From: a virus
IMG/VR virus record: IMGVR_UViG_3300027971_000115
Location: 1 to 36,749 of that record
Direction: 5' to 3' (one strand)
DNA: 36,749 bases
The position numbers and the translations under genes are program-made. Below the pieces are notes generated by a model. The model ran no database searches and was not told the origin of the DNA. It worked only from the letters and a program-made list of their open reading frames with translations. Of the stretch, positions 26,761 through 33,592 are shown piece after piece. Numbering within the stretch: position 1 is the stretch's first letter; each line of letters begins with the position of its first letter.

Positions 26761-27060
26761 TTATTCACCCAATGTAAATGATACAGATTTAATAGAATCG
26801 TAACGGAATGAACGCCATTCGTTTTTTTCTAAGTCAACTACAGAGATAGATTCATCACTTGTTTTAGTACGTGCAATTTCTGTTTTCTTTTCGTATACTG
26901 GAATTGCAGATTCTTCTAGTGTACACTTCATGGTACGCATTGTACCATCTTTCTTTTGAAAGTTAACAGTCACGGGACCAAATTTGAGGTGGCTAACAAG
27001 CCACTTCCGAAATGCTTTTTGTTCACTTGTATTAGCACTCGCATAATAAAAATTCGTCAT
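26761..27060 (-). CDS. WYL_2/DUF2693-like SH3-fold protein
   Basis: A 99-aa protein; the start at 27060 (MTNFYYASANTSEQKAFRKW) follows GGAGAACTTTGAT. GPVTVNFQKKDGTMRTMKCT, a long linker, then SISVVDLEKNEWRSFRYDSI-KS form the small SH3-like barrel of DUF2693 (WYL_2). Many T4-like phages carry it; ligand unknown. It has its own promoter at 27104-27132. Confidence 0.85.
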   Translation of the reverse strand: MTNFYYASANTSEQKAFRKWLVSHLKFGPVTVNFQKKDGTMRTMKCTLEESAIPVYEKKTEIARTKTSDESISVVDLEKNEWRSFRYDSIKSVSFTLGE

Positions 27061-27103
27061 ATCAAAGTTCTCCATGTTAAAAATAACGTTTGTCAATGTT
27101 TCT

Positions 27104-27132
27104 AGTATACTCACAACTCGGCGGATTGTCAA
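27104..27132 (-). promoter_or_regulatory. sigma70 promoter built on a stop codon
   Basis: TTGACA (27132-27127), 17 bp, TATACT (27109-27104). The TGA inside the -35 box is the stop codon of the gene at 27129. Confidence 0.87.
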
Positions 27133-27383
27133 GTATCATCTTGGTCATTATCTAATTTTGTTAATTCATATAGATGGTCATACAACTCTTTCAGTCCGCC
27201 AATATAATTAAGCCCATGATATACGTGAGGTATTTGCTTCGTTTCTGGATGCAATCTTAACAATTGGTTTACAGTATAGTGTTTGCCGATAAGAAAAATT
27301 TTATATTGTTGGTGAGATGCCAGCAATAAATTTTCTGCTTTATCTGTAGCCCTACTATTTTCTGCTCCGTATATGTAGAACAT
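27129..27383 (-). CDS. Glutaredoxin-fold protein without the CxxC motif
   Basis: An 84-aa protein with a glutaredoxin layout: strand MFYIYGAEN, helix from TDKAENLLLASHQ, strand KIFLIGKHY, the cis-proline loop KQIPHVYHG, and a final helix after GGLKELYDHL. The active-site position reads N-S10-R-A-T13 instead of C-x-x-C, and there is no cysteine anywhere in the protein. It therefore cannot perform dithiol or monothiol redox chemistry and may bind a partner instead. ATG is one base from the upstream stop. Confidence 0.75.
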   Translation of the reverse strand: MFYIYGAENSRATDKAENLLLASHQQYKIFLIGKHYTVNQLLRLHPETKQIPHVYHGLNYIGGLKELYDHLYELTKLDNDQDDT

Positions 27384-27763
27384 TATTGACCTTGTTGAAT
27401 TTTGATAAACTCACCAGGGTCATAATTTAATTTTGTTGACATAATTTTTCCTTTATAGTCGTAAGTAACGTAATATCCACTCAATACATTTTGAGTTTCA
27501 TTTTCGTATACGATTCTACAAGAAATTTGATTCGGAGTCACTATGGTAATTGAATTATCGAATCTATCATAATGAGTCCGCTGTTGGATTTTATTGCACA
27601 CTTGCCGTGATACAAGTCTATCCTGTTTATCAAACACAAGTTCCTTAGTTAGAATTTTTGCTTGATACGTTCCATTCTCAGCAGAATCGGATACGACATT
27701 CACTTCTGCATGTACTGCATTAGTGAATGCTATCAGTAATACTGCTTTTATATATGCTTTCAT
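27383..27763 (-). CDS. Exported protein, envelope-type beta domain
   Basis: A 126-aa protein with a signal peptide (MKAYIKAVLLIAFTNAVHA, cut before E20). The C-terminal VLSGYYVTYDYKGKIMSTKL and NYDPGEFIKI follow the GYxVxYxYxGxxxxxxxxxDPG pattern of proteobacterial periplasmic proteins that often carry a glycine zipper. The zipper itself is absent. Overlaps the upstream gene by ATGA. Probably periplasmic; function unknown. Confidence 0.72.
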   Translation of the reverse strand: MKAYIKAVLLIAFTNAVHAEVNVVSDSAENGTYQAKILTKELVFDKQDRLVSRQVCNKIQQRTHYDRFDNSITIVTPNQISCRIVYENETQNVLSGYYVTYDYKGKIMSTKLNYDPGEFIKIQQGQ

Positions 27764-28107
27764 TCTATTACATAAATTCGTTTAACAACTTTAATCGGCA
27801 CTCTCATTGCAGGTTCTTTAGCAAGTTTTACTGTACGCAATTCGCCATCATATTCAATTGTCACATTGTATCCGATTGGTGTAGTATAATACATTTTATC
27901 GTGATATGTGGTGCATTTTTGTTGTTCCTGATTGGTACCAACTTGCATGATTGTGGTGCATGATTGTCGTGGTACAGTATTGAAACCAGTCTTTAGAATT
28001 GGATCAACATTGACAACCCTAGCATAGTCATACTGAACAACTTCCTGTGCGGATGCAATAGTTGCAAATGATGCAATCAAAGCAAACGCTAAAGTTTTGT
28101 ATTTCAC
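27760..28107 (-). CDS. Exported protein, paralogue-like envelope protein
   Basis: A 115-aa protein with GTG start at 28107, six bases after AAAGGA. The signal peptide MKYKTLAFALIASFATIASA is cut before Q21. EVVQYDYARVVNVDPILKTG matches the start of proteobacterial 17-kDa-antigen and SlyB-like proteins, followed by PIGYNVTIEYDGELRTVKLA. It shares the C-terminal pattern with the protein at 27383. Phage use of host-like envelope proteins is unusual. Confidence 0.75.
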   Translation of the reverse strand: MKYKTLAFALIASFATIASAQEVVQYDYARVVNVDPILKTGFNTVPRQSCTTIMQVGTNQEQQKCTTYHDKMYYTTPIGYNVTIEYDGELRTVKLAKEPAMRVPIKVVKRIYVIE

Positions 28108-28117
28108 GATTTTTCCT

Positions 28118-28270
28118 TTAAAAAAGTTTATCTGCAATTACCGCCGCATTCCATGCTGAAAAAAATATATTCAGCCATCCCATTTTATTGTTACCATTCT
28201 TAAAGTCAATGGTTGCAAACTTCCAACACATTACCATGAACAATACATTGAGTACGATAAACATATTCAT
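28118..28270 (-). CDS. 50-aa two-pass membrane protein
   Basis: Starts MNMFIVLNVLFMVMCWKFAT. Two hydrophobic segments (residues 1-16 and 31-47) flank IDFKNGNNK. The start overlaps the stop of the gene upstream (ATGA), and AAAGGAATGAAATC lies upstream. Fits a small inner-membrane protein. Confidence 0.7.
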   Translation of the reverse strand: MNMFIVLNVLFMVMCWKFATIDFKNGNNKMGWLNIFFSAWNAAVIADKLF

Positions 28271-28470
28271 GATTTCATTCCTTTAATCATAGAACCGACT
28301 AGGAATTGTAAATACGCTAATGCTAAAATAGTTTCCAAGTCAAAGGAAATTGAAGTTAAAAATACAGTATTGATTGCCCATATCGTAATCGCAGAGGATA
28401 TAATAACGGCAACAAACATGCCTGCTAAAAATACCAAAATGGCAGTTAGTGTCATTTCTTTAGTGTTCAT
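28267..28470 (-). CDS. 67-aa two-pass membrane protein
   Basis: The start at 28470 (MNTKEMTLTAILVFLAGMFV) follows GGAGATTTT. Two long hydrophobic segments with a short loop, ending LVGSMIKGMKS. First gene after the promoter at 28493-28521. No family recognised. Confidence 0.75.
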   Translation of the reverse strand: MNTKEMTLTAILVFLAGMFVAVIISSAITIWAINTVFLTSISFDLETILALAYLQFLVGSMIKGMKS

Positions 28471-28492
28471 AAAATCTCCATTCATGTTTAAC

Positions 28493-28521
28493 ATCTTAAC
28501 ATACTTGAATTGGCATGTCAA
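28493..28521 (-). promoter_or_regulatory. sigma70 promoter
   Basis: TTGACA (28521-28516), 17 bp, TAAGAT (28498-28493), directly after the stop of the gene at 28523. Confidence 0.78.
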
Positions 28522-28522
28522 G

Positions 28523-28840
28523 TCAGAATGTATTTAATGTTGGTTCGCATTCTGATATCAACTCACGTTCCCGTTGGTGGGCTGGTTTGCGACCACGTAT
28601 GATTTCCATCACTTCATACTGCCACTTTGCGCCAGACAATTCACGCAATGCATTACACATTGCCCAATCTTTGTCTTCGCACTTTGCACGGCTCACATGC
28701 TTTTGCCACCGAACTTTCACGGAACGCAAGTAGGCTTGACCCTGTGCAACAGTCAAACCGATGTATGTATCACCTGTATCCACGCAAGTAACTTTGTACA
28801 GAACGTGGTTTCTATCAGAACGTTTTTTTCTCATTACCAT
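28523..28840 (-). CDS. GIY-YIG-like endonuclease
   Basis: A 105-aa protein. LYKVTCVDTGDTYIGLT near residues 14-30 replaces the GIY...YIG pair with LYK...YIG. KVRWQKHVSRA supplies the arginine helix, and REL / EVMEII lie where the catalytic glutamate is expected. Homing endonucleases and repair nucleases of phages have this fold. ATG 28840 coincides with the predicted transcript start, so the mRNA may be leaderless; the second ATG (28834) would give a six-base leader. Confidence 0.7.
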   Translation of the reverse strand: MVMRKKRSDRNHVLYKVTCVDTGDTYIGLTVAQGQAYLRSVKVRWQKHVSRAKCEDKDWAMCNALRELSGAKWQYEVMEIIRGRKPAHQRERELISECEPTLNTF

Positions 28841-28846
28841 ACTTAC

Positions 28847-28874
28847 AGTATAGCATAGTGAGGATGTAAGTCAA
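28847..28874 (-). promoter_or_regulatory. sigma70 early promoter of the GIY-YIG-like gene
   Basis: TTGACT (28874-28869), 16 bp, TATACT (28852-28847). The -10 ends only seven bases from the ATG. Confidence 0.87.
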
Positions 28875-28887
28875 GTACTTTCCACAT

Positions 28888-28905
28888 TGTTGCACAAAAA
28901 CAACA
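28888..28905. promoter_or_regulatory. TGTTG-N8-CAACA upstream element
   Basis: TGTTG-CACAAAAA-CAACA, 13 bp upstream of the -35 at 28869. Confidence 0.72.
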
Positions 28906-28923
28906 AAATCCCCCTACAGAAAG

Positions 28924-28941
28924 TGTTGTTTTTACGCAACG
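28924..28941. promoter_or_regulatory. TGTTG-N8-CAACG element, second copy in the divergent region
   Basis: TGTTG-TTTTTACG-CAACG, 18 bp from the neighbouring copy and upstream of the plus-strand late promoter. Confidence 0.65.
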
Positions 28942-28959
28942 TCCTAAGACTTGGTTTAC

Positions 28960-28967
28960 CATAAATA
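28960..28967 (+). promoter_or_regulatory. T4-type late promoter box CATAAATA
   Basis: CATAAATA followed by ATAATG, 32 bp upstream of the ATG at 29000. It is the only visible promoter for the plus-strand set. Confidence 0.6.
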
Positions 28968-28999
28968 ATAATGCTATTAATCCTAGGGAGGGAATAGTT

Positions 29000-29149
29000 A
29001 TGGACATGGTAGAAATACTTTTAAAAGCATGGCCAGTTTTTTTAGCGTTTATTACTCTCGTTATTGTTTTAGCAAAAATGGATGTGCGAATTGGTGTCTT
29101 AGAAGACAAAGTAAAATCGCTTTTCGATTTATATAACAAAGGAAAGTAA
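29000..29149 (+). CDS. 49-aa membrane protein, possible holin component
   Basis: Starts MDMVEILLKAWPVFLAFITL after a strong GGGAGGGAATAGTT site. One membrane segment (residues 10-26), then a heptad-like helix (VRIGVLEDKVKSLFDLY). The layout mirrors the next gene on a smaller scale. It opens the plus-strand operon facing the endolysin, so a lysis role is inferred from position and topology. Confidence 0.72.
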   Translation: MDMVEILLKAWPVFLAFITLVIVLAKMDVRIGVLEDKVKSLFDLYNKGK

Positions 29150-29150
29150 A

Positions 29151-29495
29151 ATGGCAGAAGAAAATAAAGAAAGTGCTAAAGGCGCATTTATAGAGAAACT
29201 ATTGTTCGCTCTATTACCACTACTCATTGGTTCAACGGGATACTTAATTCAAGCATTGGGTTCTATTCAACACGATGTAACTATTTTGAATCAAAAAGTT
29301 AGTTTAGTTGTTACAACAGATAATAAACAAGCAAGTAACAGCGGTGCTGAATTAGCCCGTGAAAAACTACGTCAAGACTTAGAAAAAGAAATTCAAAAGA
29401 ACCGTGATGCTATCATGGAAAATCGCCAACATATTGCCGTCTTGGAAGATAGATTAGGTTTTGGTTCAAAGAAAATTGGCTCAATGAAAGATTAA
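29151..29495 (+). CDS. Membrane protein with coiled coil, possible holin
   Basis: A 114-aa protein. A polar N-terminus (MAEENKESAKGAFIEK) is followed by one hydrophobic segment (LLFALLPLLIGSTGYLI, residues 17-33), then a long helix with heptads (LAREKLRQDLEKEIQKNRDA) and a basic tail. Small phage proteins of this form are often holins or antiholins. It begins one base after the previous stop, behind AGGAAAG. Assignment is tentative. Confidence 0.7.
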   Translation: MAEENKESAKGAFIEKLLFALLPLLIGSTGYLIQALGSIQHDVTILNQKVSLVVTTDNKQASNSGAELAREKLRQDLEKEIQKNRDAIMENRQHIAVLEDRLGFGSKKIGSMKD

Positions 29496-29513
29496 AGAAA
29501 GTAAAATACTATA

Positions 29514-30254
29514 ATGGTAACAAAAAAAGTTATAGCGAAACCAACTACAAAAAAAGCAACACCTGTTAAAAAGGCAACAGTAAAAAGAACAGTTAAAAAA
29601 GTATCACCTGCACCAACATCAGTAATTAGTGTTGATGTGAGTGGTGCTACAAAATCTGCATCTTCTATGGTAGATAAGGCTATTGATTTAATTAAGTGGG
29701 TTGACACGCCGTTCAAATTGTTTGAAGTTATTCTTCTCGCTAGTATATTCTTTTTTGGATACTTTGCATGGGATAGTAGAGTTGTAATTCTAAATGCAAT
29801 TACACAATCAAGTCATGTGACAAATCTTAAAGAAGTGAACCATCTTGTTCCAGTTGCAGGGAGTTTACAAAAAGATTTAGAAGCAACAACTGTAATTGTA
29901 CACAAAGCATCTCTTAATGTGAATACAAGAAAAACAATGTTAGCGTTTGGTCCAAAAGGAAGAGATAATTCATTAGATGGATTAAATTCTAGTTTGTTTA
30001 GTAAAGATCAATCTAGAAATGCTGGCATCATTGGTATGTTAAATGGTGAAGTTGTTTGCGATAAAATAAGTGTGCTTGATAAATCTTCTGAATGGGAATC
30101 TAAACAAGGCGTGACATTTGTTTGCCGTGGTGGTATTCCTCCTGAGATTGGAGACTTTGACGGATATGTTGCTGTGGGATGGAAAAAGGAACCTACTGAT
30201 CTAACAATAGTGAAAACTAGAATTAACCTAGCATCGTCTGAAATGTCGCAATGA
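29514..30254 (+). CDS. Single-pass protein with periplasmic domain, possible T4 holin-T-like
   Basis: A 246-aa protein. Residues 1-35 are Lys/Thr/Pro-rich repeats. A membrane segment lies near 69-86 (LFEVILLASIFFFGYFAW). About 155 soluble residues follow, presumably outside the inner membrane, with two cysteines (VVCDK, FVCRG). Topology and size recall T4 holin T (218 aa, one segment near the N-terminus, periplasmic C-terminal domain), but no sequence motif is shared. Overlaps the next gene by ATGA. Confidence 0.65.
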   Translation: MVTKKVIAKPTTKKATPVKKATVKRTVKKVSPAPTSVISVDVSGATKSASSMVDKAIDLIKWVDTPFKLFEVILLASIFFFGYFAWDSRVVILNAITQSSHVTNLKEVNHLVPVAGSLQKDLEATTVIVHKASLNVNTRKTMLAFGPKGRDNSLDGLNSSLFSKDQSRNAGIIGMLNGEVVCDKISVLDKSSEWESKQGVTFVCRGGIPPEIGDFDGYVAVGWKKEPTDLTIVKTRINLASSEMSQ

Positions 30255-30529
30255 AATGGATTATTCTATTCATAGGAATGTCTGCGTTGATTGTTGGGTC
30301 AACAGCGCAGGTACCATGTGATCTAGGCGAGTTTAAAACTATTGCGTTAACTACGCATCATCCATATGAACGTAAGGTAAAAGTAATAGAGTGGTTGAAA
30401 TCAAAGGGATCACAATGCGATAAAGAACAAGTATCAAAGATATATAATAGTTTAGCGCATTTGTTGGGAACTTCGGATGATTCAGAAGTTCGTGCTGTGA
30501 CATATGAAATGTACCGGAATGCAAAATAA
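30251..30529 (+). CDS. Small exported protein with two cysteines
   Basis: A 92-aa protein with a signal peptide (MKWIILFIGMSALIVGSTA, cut before Q20). C23 and C56 could form one disulfide. The rest is helical (YERKVKVIEWLKSKGSQC). A small exported partner next to a holin-like gene suggests an antiholin such as T4 RI, an inference from context only. Confidence 0.7.
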   Translation: MKWIILFIGMSALIVGSTAQVPCDLGEFKTIALTTHHPYERKVKVIEWLKSKGSQCDKEQVSKIYNSLAHLLGTSDDSEVRAVTYEMYRNAK

Positions 30530-30763
30530 ATGGACGCCGTTCGATGGTTTCCAATCGTTGCGCCAAGTTATGCAAATGTAGATGGCATACTAGCCGATGT
30601 TCATGCGAGAAAAAATGAAGAACGTTGGGACGAATATAACAAACAACTAATTGAAAAAATACAACTTAGAGACTATCTGTATGATTTGTATTCGAAAAGA
30701 TCACACGAAAAGCAAATACGCATGGAAATATTCAATGTCAGCACTATAGATTTTCTCGTTTAA
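30530..30763 (+). CDS. Small phage protein (77 aa)
   Basis: Starts MDAVRWFPIVAPSYANVDGI at the base after the upstream stop. Charged helical middle (RKNEERWDEYNKQLIEKIQL) and a beta-like end (RMEIFNVSTIDFLV). Last gene of the plus-strand set. It converges on the gene at 30769 with five bases between and no visible terminator. Confidence 0.7.
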   Translation: MDAVRWFPIVAPSYANVDGILADVHARKNEERWDEYNKQLIEKIQLRDYLYDLYSKRSHEKQIRMEIFNVSTIDFLV

Positions 30764-30768
30764 TAATA

Positions 30769-30972
30769 TTACTTTACAGGCTTCTTTTTTGAATAATTTC
30801 TAGCCGCAGGTTTTTTGACAGGACTTGCTGGAACTGGTTTGGGTTCTTCAATCTTTGCAACAACTGGCTCTGGAGCCTTCGGCACTTCAACAACTGGCTC
30901 TGGATGTGGCCAATTTGTTGATTGTTCAACAGGTTTAGTTCCTAGAACCCAATCTTTAATTTTTTTAAACAT
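30769..30972 (-). CDS. Pro/Lys-rich small protein (67 aa)
   Basis: Starts MFKKIKDWVLGTKPVEQSTN after AAGGAAAG. Most of it is Pro-Glu-Val-Lys low complexity (PEPVVEVPKAPEPVVAKIEE), ending in a basic KKKPVK. Directly downstream of the endolysin. Disordered; function unknown. Confidence 0.7.
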   Translation of the reverse strand: MFKKIKDWVLGTKPVEQSTNWPHPEPVVEVPKAPEPVVAKIEEPKPVPASPVKKPAARNYSKKKPVK

Positions 30973-30982
30973 AAACTTTCCT

Positions 30983-31603
30983 TCAAGTTAAAATTTCAAT
31001 CGCATGATTGTAATGATGAATACGATCTTCAAGTCCTATATAACCGCCATTAATGCGTTTAGTCATCAACTTCAAATCTCCGATATCTGCTAAATCATTT
31101 AACTTAGCGGCAGTCCAAAACCATCCTGCTGAGTGAATTGCATATTCTGGATCAAGTAACATGTCTGGATTCTGTACTAAAGAATCGTCTTCAAACATAT
31201 TCTGTGACACTTTTATATAGTTATTTTTTCCTGTGATTTGAACAATTCCTCGACCACGATAAGTCCATCCATCGTTACTACTCTCATCACCATTGCCCAT
31301 ACGATTTGCATAAACTCTATTTGCAATCTTTTGAGGTTGTCTTTCGTATTGTTTTGCAATCTCATCTGTTGAAAAATATTTACCAAACGTTCCTCTGAGT
31401 CCCTTTGCACTATAGTTCAGGTTCTCTTGCAATAGGGTGAATCCGCCTGATTCGTGTCCACATTGTGCCATGAATGCGGCAACTCTATGTGGTGTGTCGA
31501 TATCGTAATCAGGTAAAATTGTATTTAATAATTCATACCATTGATTAAAATTTTTCACTTTCGGCATCAATTGTTTTGCCGCTTGCGGTGTAAAAAAATC
31601 CAT
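30983..31603 (-). CDS. GH19 endolysin (chitinase-like muramidase)
   Basis: A 206-aa glycoside hydrolase 19 enzyme. E51 in AQCGHESGGF and E60 in LLQENLNYSAKGL are the expected acid-base pair. DGWTYRGRGIVQITGKNNY (111-129) is the family signature, and NGGYIGLEDR closes the fold. GH19 endolysins cleave the peptidoglycan glycan chain. No signal peptide, so a holin is needed for release. An exact TATAAATA late box precedes it. Confidence 0.93.
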   Translation of the reverse strand: MDFFTPQAAKQLMPKVKNFNQWYELLNTILPDYDIDTPHRVAAFMAQCGHESGGFTLLQENLNYSAKGLRGTFGKYFSTDEIAKQYERQPQKIANRVYANRMGNGDESSNDGWTYRGRGIVQITGKNNYIKVSQNMFEDDSLVQNPDMLLDPEYAIHSAGWFWTAAKLNDLADIGDLKLMTKRINGGYIGLEDRIHHYNHAIEILT

Positions 31604-31632
31604 TTGGTTCTCCTATTTTATAATCATAGGAG

Positions 31633-31640
31633 TATTTATA
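31633..31640 (-). promoter_or_regulatory. T4-type late promoter TATAAATA before the endolysin
   Basis: Exact TATAAATA on the minus strand, 30 bp upstream of the endolysin ATG, with AGGAGAACC as ribosome site between. Confidence 0.8.
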
Positions 31641-31641
31641 T

Positions 31642-32313
31642 TCAGTCCCAAAGATTCTGGTAATATTTACCAAACAAACGAAATCCGTTCTTGATTCGTT
31701 CCTCAACAATTGCCATGCCTTCGTAGTCACATTTGTATGTGTGATTCGGACCTTCTTCCAGTTTAAACAGTTTGGCTTTGCCATTTTCATCCCACTCACA
31801 AGCAACTGACTTATGGTCAAATTCGCCCGAACGATATGCTTCTTCCCATTCTTTATTAATGTGATTTTCAAACGCAAAAATCATTTCATTCATGACCCAA
31901 TCCCAACGCTTGAAATGATTGTCATCTGTATCCCATTCATTTTCTTTTGCTGGCGCTGAAGTAGACTTCAATTCTTCTGGCACATCTTCATCATCAACCC
32001 AAGGTGCGCCATGTTTTTTTATCTGCAATTGTTTTAACATGGGCAATGCAATCTGCCCAAGGGTGTGATCCATAGACCAAGTGTCCCAATAGTCAATCTT
32101 CACATAGTCAACTTTAGGATGAATTACATCCAAGACTTTTGCAATCACTTTGCAGATAGGGTCTAAAAAATTAACCCACTTCTCGTAAGGTGCGTTAGGT
32201 TTATCTTCAAGATTGTAAAATATGTCATCACTTTTTTCCCAAAAGCAAACAAACTTTAGGATGTGATATGGGCTTAGCCAATGATTGCGATAATTGTTTA
32301 TGTAAATTTTCAT
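31642..32313 (-). CDS. Conserved phage protein, YRNHWLSPYHI type
   Basis: A 223-aa protein. It opens MKIYINNYRNHWLSPYHILK, then WVNFLDPICKVIAKVLDVIH, VKIDYWDTWSMDHTLGQIAL and a C-terminal WDENGKAKLFKLEEGP. This pattern recurs in phage proteins found in viromes and in cultured myoviruses. Function unknown. The start shares TAATG with the upstream gene. Confidence 0.85.
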   Translation of the reverse strand: MKIYINNYRNHWLSPYHILKFVCFWEKSDDIFYNLEDKPNAPYEKWVNFLDPICKVIAKVLDVIHPKVDYVKIDYWDTWSMDHTLGQIALPMLKQLQIKKHGAPWVDDEDVPEELKSTSAPAKENEWDTDDNHFKRWDWVMNEMIFAFENHINKEWEEAYRSGEFDHKSVACEWDENGKAKLFKLEEGPNHTYKCDYEGMAIVEERIKNGFRLFGKYYQNLWD

Positions 32314-32780
32314 TAGAAGTACTCAAATTTTAATAATATACGAACTTTTTGATCCGCACAATTTGTATTTATTGTTTGCCTTGATCCATCGTAAAACAGC
32401 ACACTATTCTCAACAGATTCAATTTTAGTCTCATCATCTAACATAGTGTATCCATCATTACTGTTAACAAAAAAGATTGCTGTAGTGTGTGGATCAGACA
32501 CTTCAACAGGAATCAAATGTTGTGACAATGCACCAGTATTACAGAATAGTTTTCCACTAATAGAGATTGGAATTTTAACATTTAATTTTTCTGTAATAGG
32601 AAAGAGTTTATCAAAAAATGGACTTTCATCGACATTAGAATAAAATTGATGATTGAAATAACCCCAAGGACCAATCATATTAAACCATGGAATATTATCT
32701 GACATTAGATACGTCTTCAATGATTCAAAGACTTCTTTGTCTAAGAAGTCATTTACAATTTCGTAGTTTTTTACTGTCAT
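32313..32780 (-). CDS. Oxygenase-fold protein lacking the distal iron histidine (copy 1)
   Basis: A 155-aa phage 2OG-oxygenase-fold protein. TTAIFFVNSNDGYTMLDDET is the hallmark of T4-like phage family members. The position after it that normally reads T-x-H-x-G reads QTINTNCADQ, so the distal iron histidine is missing, while R147 (VRILLKF) for 2-oxoglutarate is kept. H88 is present but the HxD/E pair is not obvious. Likely inactive or metal-free. A tandem paralogue follows at 32782. Confidence 0.72.
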   Translation of the reverse strand: MTVKNYEIVNDFLDKEVFESLKTYLMSDNIPWFNMIGPWGYFNHQFYSNVDESPFFDKLFPITEKLNVKIPISISGKLFCNTGALSQHLIPVEVSDPHTTAIFFVNSNDGYTMLDDETKIESVENSVLFYDGSRQTINTNCADQKVRILLKFEYF

Positions 32781-32781
32781 A

Positions 32782-33246
32782 TTAGAAATAATTAAAGTTA
32801 ATTAGAACACGACAATTTTCATCTGTGCAACTTGTATTCCAATAAGGATGATACGTATTAAAAAACGACATTCTATTTTCAACTGATTCAATTGACTTGC
32901 TAGTGTCAAGCATTGTACGACCATCATTACTGTTTACAAAAAAGATTGCACCCTTAGTTTTAAAGGGCTGATCAAACTGCATTGAATATGTAATAACATT
33001 CTTTGTCATCGGAAACAAATATGCTTTAATCTCTACAATTGCTTTGGGTTTAAGCAAAGCAATGAATGGCGTAATAATCTCAAAATGAGATGTTGCAACT
33101 TGATGATTTTTATAAAAAGAATGCGTGAAAGAATATTCGCTAGGGAGTTCATTGTAGTACCAAGGAACTGATCCACCTAGCAAAGTGTTTTTTAGTTTTT
33201 CAAAATCATCTTGCTTAAGATAATTCTCTAACGTCTTCTCTTTCAT
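32782..33246 (-). CDS. Oxygenase-fold protein lacking the distal iron histidine (copy 2)
   Basis: A 154-aa paralogue of the protein at 32313. GAIFFVNSNDGRTMLDTSKS and CRVLINFNYF align with copy 1, and YHPYWNTSCTDEN again replaces the distal histidine motif. The two copies share the VENxxxFF strand and the C-terminal NYF/EYF. One base separates the genes. Divergence between the copies suggests an old duplication kept for a non-catalytic role. Confidence 0.72.
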   Translation of the reverse strand: MKEKTLENYLKQDDFEKLKNTLLGGSVPWYYNELPSEYSFTHSFYKNHQVATSHFEIITPFIALLKPKAIVEIKAYLFPMTKNVITYSMQFDQPFKTKGAIFFVNSNDGRTMLDTSKSIESVENRMSFFNTYHPYWNTSCTDENCRVLINFNYF

Positions 33247-33373
33247 GTTCTATAATACTCAATAGTCTTTTTGCTTCTCTATGAACTTCACTAGTAACTG
33301 CCCAACCAAATCCTTCTGGATGCAATAAGTTTTCTAAAAACTGTACAACCTCATCATACACTTTTTGATTCAT
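33215..33373 (-). CDS. Small protein of unknown function (52 aa)
   Basis: The start at 33373 (MNQKVYDEVVQFLENLLHPE) is six bases from AAGGA. Helical, with a GFGWAVTSEVHREAKRLLSI segment. The last 32 bases overlap the next gene. No family recognised. Confidence 0.62.
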   Translation of the reverse strand: MNQKVYDEVVQFLENLLHPEGFGWAVTSEVHREAKRLLSIIEHEREDVRELS

Positions 33374-33590
33374 CATATATCCTTGTAAATGGACTGTTAA
33401 CAACAAAATCTTCAGGCAATGCTTCTACAATCTTTGTGAAATGATATGGATCGGGATAGTGCCTTAGAATACTTCTTGCACGTTCACGCACGTATTTAGG
33501 CACTTTTGGTGTTACTTTAGGATTCAATAAATCTAAAAGTAATTGTTGTCCGCATCTCAACGAACGATATCTTTCATCAGGCAAAGTCAT
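33354..33590 (-). CDS. BPSL0761-like protein
   Basis: A 78-aa protein starting MTLPDERYRSLRCGQQLLLD, then VPKYVRERARSILRHYPDPY. The MTMPxERxRAL...VRxxAxxxLRHYP pattern is that of BPSL0761-family proteins, found mostly in Burkholderiales and their mobile elements. Function unknown. It supports a betaproteobacterial host. Confidence 0.78.
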   Translation of the reverse strand: MTLPDERYRSLRCGQQLLLDLLNPKVTPKVPKYVRERARSILRHYPDPYHFTKIVEALPEDFVVNSPFTRIYDESKSV

Positions 33591-33592
33591 AA

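Noticed and set aside
29492-29716. Minus-strand frame opposite the Lys/Thr-rich gene at 29514
   Set aside because: It is the shadow of a low-complexity coding region and lacks a ribosome site; the plus-strand frame has operon context.
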